Positions 55,459 to 62,506 of a DNA stretch of 64,000 nt are shown here, piece after piece. This DNA is from Mycolicibacterium llatzerense. Its GTDB lineage: Bacteria > Actinomycetota > Actinomycetes > Mycobacteriales > Mycobacteriaceae. The position numbers were made by a program, and so were the translations under genes. The stretch's first letter is position 1. The number at the start of each line of letters is the position of its first letter. The notes beneath the pieces were generated by a model, which worked only from the letters and a program-made list of their open reading frames with translations, was not told the origin of the DNA and did no database searches. The stretch is from NCBI RefSeq assembly GCF_000878195.1, contig NZ_JXST01000009.1, forward strand, positions 87,784 to 151,783, in the 5' to 3' direction.

Positions 55459-56033
55459 CCGAAATATCGCGCGACCGCTCCGCCGGGCCGGCCGATCACC
55501 AGGATTGGGCGCCCTACTCCGACTTGGTACAAGCGGCGCAGGCGTACCTGCGTGATTCGGCGATCGCGTTGGAGGCGTTGTGCCGCGTGATGGATCCGAT
55601 GGCGATCAAGGCGTTCGTCATGGAACGCACTCTCGAAGAGAAGGATTCGCGCGAGTCGTTGTACCAGGAGGTCGCTGTGACCGATGGCCGGACATTGCTG
55701 CTGTGGATGGGTGACGATGAACTCACCGACGACGATGATCCTGAGCCTGGCGCACTATTGCTGACATCTACCCTGCGCTCGATTCCATTGTCCGCGTTGA
55801 CCGACCGCAATCTCAAGGTTGCATATCGCGTCGACGGCAGCGGAGGACGGTCATTGCACAGTGTTGAACTGCGGTTGGTGACCACGACGGCCGACTACAC
55901 CCTCGCCAAGACCCCGTCGAGAACCGAGGCGTTCAGCGAGGAACTGCTGTTCACGAAGTCTGTCACCGACGGCGGACGAGCACAGATGGAACGGCTGATT
56001 CAATTCGGAAGGGCGCTGGCCGCACATGACTGA
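55455..56033 (+). CDS. Hypothetical protein, first of a tandem paralogous pair
   Basis: 192 residues from ATG 55455 (GTG 55449 also possible). Soluble, acidic. Shares with the next gene the order Q-E-V-A-V-T-D-G-R-T-L-L-L-W, then S-L-H-S-V-E-L-R-L, then A-Q-M-E-R-L-I-Q-F-G-R-A-L-A. Family not recognised. It overlaps the second copy by 8 bases, so both are made together and may form a heterodimer. Confidence 0.65.
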   Translation: MTEISRDRSAGPADHQDWAPYSDLVQAAQAYLRDSAIALEALCRVMDPMAIKAFVMERTLEEKDSRESLYQEVAVTDGRTLLLWMGDDELTDDDDPEPGALLLTSTLRSIPLSALTDRNLKVAYRVDGSGGRSLHSVELRLVTTTADYTLAKTPSRTEAFSEELLFTKSVTDGGRAQMERLIQFGRALAAHD

Positions 56034-56541
56034 TTGGACATCGCACAGGCATCTTCAGCAGGCGGTAATGCTCGGCATCCGCAATCCCGAAGTGGCGCTG
56101 AACAATTTGCGCGCTTTCGTCAACTTCGACACTGTCTACTCGTTCGTACTTACGCAGCGTCCGGCGTGGCAAGAAGTTGCGGTCACCGACGGACAGCGTT
56201 TGATCTTGTGGCACGGCTCTGACACTGAATGCGCTGGCCACGATAATCGATTGCCGCACCCGATGTTCCAGTCCTCGGTGCGAACCGTTCTGCTCTCGCG
56301 GTTCAGTGATCAGGCGTTGCACACCGACTACGACGTGCTGGACGACGGTTCTCGCCAGCTGGTTTCGGTGCGCCTGCGGCTGTACACGTCGATCGTCAGC
56401 AGCACCACCCGAACCACTCCCGAGGACAGTCAGCACTACGTCGAGTGCTACCTCTTCGACAAGAACTCAGACGACGGTCAGGCCGAGATGGAACGACTTC
56501 TCGAATTTGGGGCCGCACTATCGATTTCGGCCAGTGTGTGA
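56026..56541 (+). CDS. Hypothetical protein, second of the tandem paralogous pair
   Basis: 171 residues from ATG 56026. Parallels the preceding protein: Q-E-V-A-V-T-D-G-Q-R-L-I-L-W, then Q-L-V-S-V-R-L-R-L, then A-E-M-E-R-L-L-E-F-G-A-A-L-S. Soluble, no signal peptide. The N-terminal helix has N-N-L-R-A-F-V-N-F-D-T-V-Y-S-F-V where the first copy has M-D-P-M-A-I-K-A-F-V. Function unknown. Confidence 0.65.
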   Translation: MTDWTSHRHLQQAVMLGIRNPEVALNNLRAFVNFDTVYSFVLTQRPAWQEVAVTDGQRLILWHGSDTECAGHDNRLPHPMFQSSVRTVLLSRFSDQALHTDYDVLDDGSRQLVSVRLRLYTSIVSSTTRTTPEDSQHYVECYLFDKNSDDGQAEMERLLEFGAALSISASV

Positions 56542-56597
56542 CTGGCCTTCAGACAAGAAAGGGACCGCTGCCGCGATGACCGACCCCAATGCGCAAT

Positions 56598-56762
56598 ATG
56601 TTTCGTGACATGCAGGGGGTCCTGCGTTGCCTCGCATCAATACCAATGCTGTTCTGGACGACGATCACGACTGCCACTCGCAAACCGGGAGAAACGGCAG
56701 CTGACCGGAGAATTTCGCAGGATCCTGGACTGTACTTCGCCGACGACCCGTGGGTGGACTGA
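56598..56762 (+). CDS. Small protein, 54 residues, intact homologue of the 53315 copy
   Basis: Reads M-F-R-D-M-Q-G-V-L-R-C-L-A-S-I-P-M-L-F-W-T-T-I and ends Y-F-A-D-D-P-W-V-D. Short hydrophobic segment at residues 12-24, polar tail with an acidic end. ATG 56598 lacks its own ribosome site; a 10-codon frame starting ATG 56576 overlaps it and could feed ribosomes in. Conservation with the 53315 copy at both ends, but not the middle, supports it being a real gene family. Confidence 0.55.
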   Translation: MFRDMQGVLRCLASIPMLFWTTITTATRKPGETAADRRISQDPGLYFADDPWVD

Positions 56763-56879
56763 CCGGCATCAACTGTCGCCGGGCTTTGGGGGCGCGCTCG
56801 TGGTCGAACCCCACTGCGGATCGAGTCCGCCCGGGAATGCAACTGCCATGTGTTGGCTACGGAAAGAGGAGACTTGGCT

Positions 56880-57407
56880 GTGCGAACAGCAACGAACAAG
56901 CTGCTGTGCGACACCACGATCGCACCCGACGGCGGTTTCATCGTCATTGAAGATGCTGGGGCGAAGGAGATTTCGGGTGCCCGTGCCCTCGTAACCACCG
57001 AAATCGACTGCGAGGCCGCGACGGTGCAGCGCGCACTGTGGGTGCAGACCATGACTGCCCACGAGTGCGACGTCGTGGGCCGGGGGATTCGGGTTCGCGT
57101 GCTCTCCGGCTCGGACACCGGCGGACTCGGCGTCAGAGCGTTTGATGGCCAACTGAACATCGCCAGCGGACTATTGGCCATCGGCGATCGCCGCAACCCC
57201 GACCGTCAATTGCTGGTTGGCCCAACGGGTGTGGTTGGCGTCAGCGTGTTCGTGGGCAACGAAGTCGACGCCATCTGTTTCGACGACCCTGGCGTCACCT
57301 ACCCGCCCTCAGGTCCCAGCGAAATGACACTGCTGCTACGCGGAGATGCCTGGCACACCTACACGCTGCGCAACACAGTCGCTCGGTGGGGACGACTCTC
57401 GCGGTAA
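56880..57407 (+). CDS. Hypothetical protein, 175 residues
   Basis: GTG 56880 follows GAAAGAGGAGA, a strong ribosome site. Soluble and beta-rich, with repeated Gly/Asp turns (A-P-D-G-G-F-I-V-I-E-D-A-G and L-L-V-G-P-T-G-V-V-G-V-S-V-F-V-G). No family recognised. Last plus-strand gene of the island block that starts at 55384. Confidence 0.65.
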   Translation: MRTATNKLLCDTTIAPDGGFIVIEDAGAKEISGARALVTTEIDCEAATVQRALWVQTMTAHECDVVGRGIRVRVLSGSDTGGLGVRAFDGQLNIASGLLAIGDRRNPDRQLLVGPTGVVGVSVFVGNEVDAICFDDPGVTYPPSGPSEMTLLLRGDAWHTYTLRNTVARWGRLSR

Positions 57408-57463
57408 CGATGGTCTGAGTCTGATCCACCCCCTGGGCCTCGCGCAGTGTGCTATTCAAAGTC

Positions 57464-57952
57464 ATGCTGCCGAAAATTTGTGTCGCCCCGGCCCTGGCGC
57501 TGTTGGTGGCCGTCCCGCAGGCGCACGCCGATCGCGCGGAACCGGTGCCGCTTTACGGGAGCTACGACACCTTTCTCGACCATTCTCGTCAGACTTTCAA
57601 TGGGCGTCCGGACAGCTCTGACCCGTCGACCCAGGCGGCCATGTTCCGGACGGTGTGTGACGCCGGCGGCTGCGTCGCACACTGGCTGAGAGTGACTGAG
57701 CTGAAAGAGAATCCGAACGCTCCGGCACTGTTCGACTACCGGTGGACGGGTGATCGCTGGGAGTCTTCGGGCGACTACCCGTTCCACTGCGGCCCGAATG
57801 GCGCTGCGGTGACGGCGTTCCGGTCGGACTTCCTCACGCCCAACGGCGACGGCAGTTTCACCGGCGAGCGGACGTTCACTGTGGCAGCGCCAGGCTGCCC
57901 TGGTGACGGTGCCGGTACCTACTGGCTGCCGTTCACCTTGACGCCCACGTAA
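57464..57952 (+). CDS. Secreted protein, unknown function
   Basis: 162 residues from ATG 57464 (GTG 57449 also in frame). Signal peptide ends at A-H-A near residue 23. Mature part has Cys in V-C-D-A-G-G-C-V, F-H-C-G and A-P-G-C-P-G, probably two disulfides, and W-L-R-V-T-E-L in a beta domain. Resembles the many small secreted mycobacterial proteins of this layout. Its last 34 bases overlap the convergent membrane gene. Confidence 0.7.
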   Translation: MLPKICVAPALALLVAVPQAHADRAEPVPLYGSYDTFLDHSRQTFNGRPDSSDPSTQAAMFRTVCDAGGCVAHWLRVTELKENPNAPALFDYRWTGDRWESSGDYPFHCGPNGAAVTAFRSDFLTPNGDGSFTGERTFTVAAPGCPGDGAGTYWLPFTLTPT

Positions 57953-58371
57953 CCGGTCGGGGTGGGCCGCGTGGGCTCAGCCTTGTCACTGCGCTGCCGT
58001 CGACCCACTATCAGCGCGGCCACGCCGGCAAGGGTCAGCACCGTGAGGGCCGTGATGTCGAAGGCCGGCCTGCCGCCGAGATCCCGGTCGATCACGTGCG
58101 ACACGACGTGGAGTGCCTCGAACGTCACGAAGCCACCCAATGCCACCTCCACCGGCGATCGACGGGCGGCGGCCAGCAACATCGACACTCCGACACCGAT
58201 CTGCAGGACGCCGGCGTCATGGAGGAAGTGGCGGTTGTAGGGCTCGAACGGTGCGAGCACCTCGAAGAATGACATCGGCGCGACGAACGCCCAGATGCCC
58301 AGGACCAGCGTTATCAGGCCGAGAGTCGCGCAGGTGACCAACACGATCCGCAACGGTGTTTGCGTCGTCAT
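57919..58371 (-). CDS. DUF4345-like four-helix membrane protein, leaderless
   Basis: 150 residues from ATG 58371. Four transmembrane helices; P-x-S-F-F-E-V-L-A-P-F-E-P-Y-N-R-H-F-L-H-D-A-G-x-x-Q in the first loop is like DUF4345/DoxX-related proteins. The transcript should begin at or near the ATG, since a -10 box (58383-58378) ends 6 bases before it. Controlled by the MocR-site promoter at 58378-58438. Confidence 0.8.
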   Translation of the reverse strand: MTTQTPLRIVLVTCATLGLITLVLGIWAFVAPMSFFEVLAPFEPYNRHFLHDAGVLQIGVGVSMLLAAARRSPVEVALGGFVTFEALHVVSHVIDRDLGGRPAFDITALTVLTLAGVAALIVGRRQRSDKAEPTRPTPTGYVGVKVNGSQ

Positions 58372-58377
58372 TCTCCG

Positions 58378-58438
58378 AGGGTAGCTACACAATGGTCCAG
58401 GGTCAGGCGCCACTTCCTCGGCAGAATCGGGTACCACT
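58378..58438 (-). promoter_or_regulatory. MocR-type operator and promoter, site A
   Basis: On the minus strand: AGTGGTACC starting 58438 and AGTGGCGCC starting 58414, a direct repeat exactly 24 bases apart, with the second copy abutting -35 CTGACC (58406-58401), 17-base spacer, and -10 TACCCT (58383-58378). The ATG of the DUF4345-like gene follows 6 bases later. Confidence 0.75.
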
Positions 58439-59838
58439 TACGACGGGCAGCGGACGGCAGCGGCGATCGCCCGGACACCGGTGTCGATCTGCGATTCCGT
58501 GAGGTTGGCATAGCCGAGGATCAAACCCGGCGGGGCAGCGCCGGGTTCGGTGTAGCACCACGACAGTGGATCGATGCGCACCCGCCGGCTCGCCGCTCGC
58601 CGCACGACATCGTCGATCTCGCAGTCGGCGGGCAGACTCACAGTGAGGTGAACGCCGGCGGCGGCGCCGAGCACCGTGGCTTCGGGGAGGTGCCGGCCGA
58701 GTGCCCGCAGCAAGGAGTTGCGCCGGGCCAGGTACCGGCGGCGCATGAGCCGCAGATGCCGGTCGTAGTCGCCGGACCGCAGCAAGGTGGCGAAGGCCAG
58801 CTGATCCATGACCGAGCTACCGGTGTCGGCGAGGCCTTTCGCCGACACCACGGGACCGACGAGGTCCGCGGGCAGCACCATCCAGCCGAGCCGCAGCCCC
58901 GGAACCAACGTCTTGCTGACCGAGCCGAGGTAGATGACGCGGTCGGGGGCCAGGGCGTGCAGTGCGCCGACGGGCGCGCGGTCATAGCGATACTCGGCGT
59001 CGTAGTCGTCCTCGATGACGAGGTTGCCCGCACGCGCCCATTCGAGGAGCGCGGTGCGGCGGGCGGGTGACAGGACGACCCCGGTCGGAGATTGGTGTGC
59101 TGGGGTGGCGAGCACTGTGGATGCCGCGGTGCCGGCGAGTGCCTCCACGTCGAGTCCGTCGTCGTCGACCGGGACGGGGGTCGGCTCGATGCCGTGGTGG
59201 CGAAAAACCATGCGGTGCAACCAGAACCCCGGATCTTCCATCGCGATGACGCGGTGCTGGAGCACATGGGCGAGCAATGCGATGGCCTGCGTCGCGCCGG
59301 AGCACAAGACGACGCGCTCTGGATCGGCCAGCACGCCCCGCGTGCGCCGCAGGTACTCCGATACCGCCGCGCGGGCATCCGGCAGACCCTTGGGGGAGAC
59401 GTATCCGAACGACTCGGACTCGATGGAGGCCAGCCCCTGACGCAGTGCGCGCAGCCAACTGTGCCGTGGAAAGCTCGCAAGATCGGGCACGCCCGGTGCG
59501 AAATCGATGTCGAATGTCCGACGGTCGGGGTGGGATGGCTGAGACCGCCCGGTGGTCGTGTCGACGGCGGCAACCGTTGTGCCAGAACCTTGTTGGCTCT
59601 GCAGGAAGCCTTCCGCGACGAGTTGGCTGTACGCGTCGACCACGAGCCGCCGCGACACTTGGAGGTCCGCGGCGAGCACACGGCTGGACGGCAATCGGGT
59701 TTGCGGCGCGAGCCGGCCGGTTCGGATCGCGTCACGCAGGCCGTCGGCCAGCTGACGATGCAGCGCGGCGGCGCCACTGGTCCGGTCCAGCTCGATGAGA
59801 AGCTCTGGACCTGAAGTGGTACCCGATTCACTCGAAAT
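58438..59838 (-). CDS. MocR-type regulator (GntR helix-turn-helix fused to aminotransferase)
   Basis: 466 codons if translation starts near ATT 59838; the first ordinary start in frame is TTG 59694, which would cut into the DNA-binding domain. GntR winged helix (L-H-R-Q-L-A-D-G-L-R-D-A-I then R-L-P-S-S-R-V-L-A-A-D-L-Q-V-S-R) is followed by a fold-type I aminotransferase domain with S-G-A-T-Q-A-I, D-D-Y-D-A-E-Y and PLP-lysine region L-G-S-V-S-K-T-L-V-P-G-L-R. Such proteins sense amino-acid or vitamin B6 compounds. Three matching operators lie nearby. Missing start codon is unexplained. Confidence 0.85.
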   Translation of the reverse strand: MSSESGTTSGPELLIELDRTSGAAALHRQLADGLRDAIRTGRLAPQTRLPSSRVLAADLQVSRRLVVDAYSQLVAEGFLQSQQGSGTTVAAVDTTTGRSQPSHPDRRTFDIDFAPGVPDLASFPRHSWLRALRQGLASIESESFGYVSPKGLPDARAAVSEYLRRTRGVLADPERVVLCSGATQAIALLAHVLQHRVIAMEDPGFWLHRMVFRHHGIEPTPVPVDDDGLDVEALAGTAASTVLATPAHQSPTGVVLSPARRTALLEWARAGNLVIEDDYDAEYRYDRAPVGALHALAPDRVIYLGSVSKTLVPGLRLGWMVLPADLVGPVVSAKGLADTGSSVMDQLAFATLLRSGDYDRHLRLMRRRYLARRNSLLRALGRHLPEATVLGAAAGVHLTVSLPADCEIDDVVRRAASRRVRIDPLSWCYTEPGAAPPGLILGYANLTESQIDTGVRAIAAAVRCPS

Positions 59839-59875
59839 ATTGGTTCCTAACCTGCGACCAGTGCGGACCTAACAT
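59815..59875 (+). promoter_or_regulatory. MocR-type operator and promoter, site B
   Basis: AGTGGTACC at 59815 and ATTGGTTCC at 59839, 24 bases apart, abutting -35 CTAACC (59847-59852), a 17-base spacer and -10 TAACAT (59870-59875). It drives the AhpD-like gene (GTG 59930) and covers the beginning of the divergent mocR frame, so it should also be autoregulatory. Confidence 0.75.
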
Positions 59876-59929
59876 GAAGCTATACCGCAGCCACCGGCCC
59901 GCTGGTAAGGGAATCGAGGAGAACGCATC

Positions 59930-60499
59930 GTGAGGATCCTGAAGCGCATCTGGGTTCACCTGGTCGTCTTGTCCAAGTCTCGCGAAAATCGTTGGGACCT
60001 ACCGGGTTGGCTGATCCGGCGCCCGCTCATCGCGGCGGCGAATGGGCTGTACGAAGTAGCGCTGCTGTTCAGTGGCAGGGCGCCCACCGCGCTCAAGGTG
60101 CTCGCCGGCACGAAAGCGGCGATGCTGACTCACTGCGAGTTCTGCATCGACATCTCCGACACCCTCGGCCGCCATGAGGGGTTCTCGGAAGAGAAGTTGA
60201 TCGCCTTGGTGAACTATCGCGACAGCGACGAGTTCACGCACCTGGAGAAGTTGTGCATTCAGTTCGCGGAAGAGATGTCCCGCACACCGGCGATCATTTC
60301 GGACGGGCTCCGTGAGGAACTGCTCACGCATCTGACCAAGGGGCAGTTGATGGAGATCGCGGCCGAAATCGCCTGGGAGAACCAGCGTGGACGGCTGAAC
60401 CAGGGCCTCGGTATCAGGCCGATGGACACGGCCGGCGGCACGGTCTGTCTCATCCCCGAGTTGGGAAACCGAAGCGGCGCAAATGATTCCGTTGCCTGA
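59930..60499 (+). CDS. Carboxymuconolactone decarboxylase/AhpD-like protein
   Basis: 189 residues from GTG 59930 (GAGGAG 8 bases upstream). The family active-site H-C-E-F-C-I-D holds the C-x-x-C pair, with helical A-x-x-x-G-R-H-E-G-F-S-E-E-K-L-I-A-L downstream. AhpD-like members reduce peroxides via a redox partner; others decarboxylate. An N-terminal extension of about 60 residues precedes the core. Transcript starts near 59882 from MocR site B. Confidence 0.85.
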   Translation: MRILKRIWVHLVVLSKSRENRWDLPGWLIRRPLIAAANGLYEVALLFSGRAPTALKVLAGTKAAMLTHCEFCIDISDTLGRHEGFSEEKLIALVNYRDSDEFTHLEKLCIQFAEEMSRTPAIISDGLREELLTHLTKGQLMEIAAEIAWENQRGRLNQGLGIRPMDTAGGTVCLIPELGNRSGANDSVA

Positions 60500-60525
60500 T
60501 GCATGGAGCCGACCAACGGGGAGGA

Positions 60526-61095
60526 TTACATGCTGGCCCAGGTGATTTCGCGTCGTGACAGCCGAGCGCGGTGTGGGGCCGCTTCCGCCTTTCCGTCCGA
60601 CGCAGGGCTGGCCACACCCAAGGCCGTCATCGACGTCACCTCCCACTCGGCTGGGACATCGAACTCGCGGGCGACACCTTCACGATCGAATGCACGGAAC
60701 TGATGTGCGCCGAGTCCCATGACCAGCCCCTGAATCGTCATGTGGGCGACCGCCTGTCCGAGGTCGTATCGCGCGAATTCCGAGAACTCCCAGTCCGTGT
60801 CTTCAACGAGGATGTGAGCCAGATTCACCACCAGCAGCGAGGCATCCAGAGCCCACCGAGCTGAACTGGGTGCCAGGTGACTCGCGATCCGCGCGTGGAT
60901 CGGATCGTCACGCCGACCCACGATGAACATCCACGGCTGCGAGTTCCCTGCCGAAGGCGTCATCCGGGCAGCGTCGAGCAGCACGTCGACCTGGGCGTTA
61001 CTCAACGCCGCATCTCGATCGAACGACACTGGACTGAACCGCTCCGCCAATAGCGGGTGGACTCCATTTGCCGCGGCATTCTCACACTCGGTCAC
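60526..61095 (-). CDS. Nitroreductase-family protein
   Basis: About 189 residues from GTG 61095; GTG 61128 is a possible earlier start and a strong AAGGAGGAG lies between the two. FMN-binding features: H-P-L-L-A-E-R-F-S-P-V-S-F-D, A-A-R-M-T-P-S-A-G-N-S-Q-P-W, and G-L-G-A-H in the second half. Reduces nitro groups or quinones, or dehalogenates, with FMN. 72 bases after the SRPBCC-like gene, so it may be in the same transcript. Confidence 0.85.
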   Translation of the reverse strand: MTECENAAANGVHPLLAERFSPVSFDRDAALSNAQVDVLLDAARMTPSAGNSQPWMFIVGRRDDPIHARIASHLAPSSARWALDASLLVVNLAHILVEDTDWEFSEFARYDLGQAVAHMTIQGLVMGLGAHQFRAFDREGVAREFDVPAEWEVTSMTALGVASPASDGKAEAAPHRARLSRREITWASM

Positions 61096-61166
61096 GTCAG
61101 CATCATGTGCTGAAAACTCCTCCTTCACAACCAATGTGACGTAGCGGCGCGATTGCCTCCGGAATA

Positions 61167-61679
61167 TCAGCGACCGATGTTCGCCGAGTTTTCGGCGTGA
61201 TGCTTGAAGTTCAGCAGCTGCCGCCGTGCCATCACGAGATCGCCGACACTGAGCAGCGGAGCGGCGAGCCGCATTGATTGCGGCGCAGCGACTTTCAACA
61301 CCAGTCGAGTTCGGCGGTCGTCGATCGGGGTGAGCTGATACGACATGTGCGTGCCCATGATCTGCGCAGTCAACTGCACCTGGTGCTCCACCGCGAGCAC
61401 CCTGCCCAGGGGCTGTCCCGCGGTGGCGGTGAACGGATCGCCGGGCGTGGGATCGGGCAGGTTGCGCAACTCGCGTGGTGATTTCCGGCCCAGGTTGTCG
61501 ATCCAGTCGTACGAGTACGGCGCCAGGCGAACCTGAACAAGCCACGACCACAATTGATCTGGTGTCGTGTTCACCGTCACTCCGCGCCATGCCTCGAGCG
61601 ATGGGCTGGTGACATAGCTGTCGCAGCCGTAGGTCGCCCGGGTCTCGACGTCGGTGACGCCCCACCGGTCACCGATCAC
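61167..61679 (-). CDS. SRPBCC-family (START-like) protein
   Basis: 170 residues from GTG 61679, overlapping the upstream stop by 4 bases. Helix-grip fold pattern: V-T-V-N-T-T-P-D-Q-L-W-S-W-L-V-Q near residue 35, S-Y-D-W-I-D-N-L-G near 60, then beta strands ending R-L-V-L-K-V-A. Ligand-binding or polyketide-cyclase-like; substrate unknown. Second gene of the MocR site C operon. Confidence 0.8.
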   Translation of the reverse strand: MIGDRWGVTDVETRATYGCDSYVTSPSLEAWRGVTVNTTPDQLWSWLVQVRLAPYSYDWIDNLGRKSPRELRNLPDPTPGDPFTATAGQPLGRVLAVEHQVQLTAQIMGTHMSYQLTPIDDRRTRLVLKVAAPQSMRLAAPLLSVGDLVMARRQLLNFKHHAENSANIGR

Positions 61680-62158
61680 CGGGTCGCCACCTTGTTCATC
61701 AGGTAGGGCGCGGCCGTGCGGTGGATGGGGCCGATGGCTCGCCAGACCGCGGCGGCCGTCCGGCGGCGCTTGTAGTGGAGCGCGGTGATGAGTTGGCCCG
61801 TCGAGGCATCCGTTCGTCGAAGAATCAGGGTCCCGCTCATCAGTGGTGAGTCGGCCTGCAGGTGGACCGCATCAGGTGTCGAATCCACGATGCGCCAGCC
61901 GAGGATGTGGTCCGGCGAGTCCGCTGGTCCGAGGTGGAATAGCAGGAACTCCTTGTGCGCGAATCGAATTCCCTCGCGAAGGAGAGTCCCGGATCGCTCG
62001 AGCGCTTCACGTGCCAGCACCTCGGGCGTCCGGGTGTCGGATTCGGCGACGGTGACTTCGAAGGCGTCGAGATAGTCGGCACGTTTGACTTGGCCAGGCA
62101 AGGAGTCGCGGTCCAGGTTCACCTGGCGCGCATGTCCAACTGCCGTCGTTGTCGCCAC
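61676..62158 (-). CDS. DUF2867-like protein, leaderless
   Basis: 160 residues from GTG 62158, which lies 6 bases after the -10 box of site C, so the mRNA is probably leaderless. Pattern D-Y-x-D-A-F-E-V-x-V near 30 and H-Y-K-R-R-R-T-A-A-A-V-W-R-A-I-G-P-I-H-R near the end fit DUF2867, a family seen beside SDR-type enzymes. Function unknown. First gene of an operon with the SRPBCC-like protein. Confidence 0.75.
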   Translation of the reverse strand: MATTTAVGHARQVNLDRDSLPGQVKRADYLDAFEVTVAESDTRTPEVLAREALERSGTLLREGIRFAHKEFLLFHLGPADSPDHILGWRIVDSTPDAVHLQADSPLMSGTLILRRTDASTGQLITALHYKRRRTAAAVWRAIGPIHRTAAPYLMNKVATR

Positions 62159-62164
62159 ACTTCG

Positions 62165-62225
62165 AGACTAGGTACTCATTGGTCGCTTGTCAGGGGCCAG
62201 TTTGATGGCAGAACCGGGTACCACT
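62165..62225 (-). promoter_or_regulatory. MocR-type operator and promoter, site C
   Basis: On the minus strand: AGTGGTACC starting 62225 and ACTGGCCCC starting 62201, 24 bases apart, abutting -35 CTGACA (62193-62188), a 17-base spacer and -10 TAGTCT (62170-62165). GTG 62158 follows 6 bases later. Geometry to the base equals site A, down to the distance to the start codon. Confidence 0.78.
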
Positions 62226-62397
62226 CGGCTGATGCTGTATTCCGATGGCGCGCTCAGCGAGTGCTGGGTCGACGCGCGCTGGGTCGATGAGTCGGCGGCA
62301 AGCGTCACCCATCGTGCGGTGCGCAGGTGCGATCGAGCCAATTCCAGGCCCTTCCAGCCGTGGTCGCAGCTATCCACAACTAGCGACCTTGTCAAGA

Positions 62398-62412
62398 ATC
62401 TTCGAGCAGTGA
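62398..62412. repeat. Target-site duplication, left copy
   Basis: ATCTTCGAGCAGTGA immediately before the insertion sequence; the identical 15 bases follow it at 63839-63853. This length lies within the range reported for IS481-family elements. Confidence 0.85.
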
Positions 62413-62466
62413 TGTGATGTCTCAGGACATTGGTGACAGTTCTGCATCAGGACATTGGTGACAGTT
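62413..62466 (+). repeat. IS terminal inverted repeat, left
   Basis: Begins TGTGATGTCTCAGG and contains two TCAGGACATTGGTGACAG-type units. Pairs with 63785-63838 at 52 of 54 positions. Confidence 0.85.
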
Positions 62467-62506
62467 CGGGTGGTCTTGGTGGTGACACTTAGGCCCTCAG
62501 GGTCAG

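Noticed and set aside
62187..62417. Plus- and minus-strand frames of about 75 codons next to the IS
   Set aside because: They overlap MocR site C and show no protein-like pattern.
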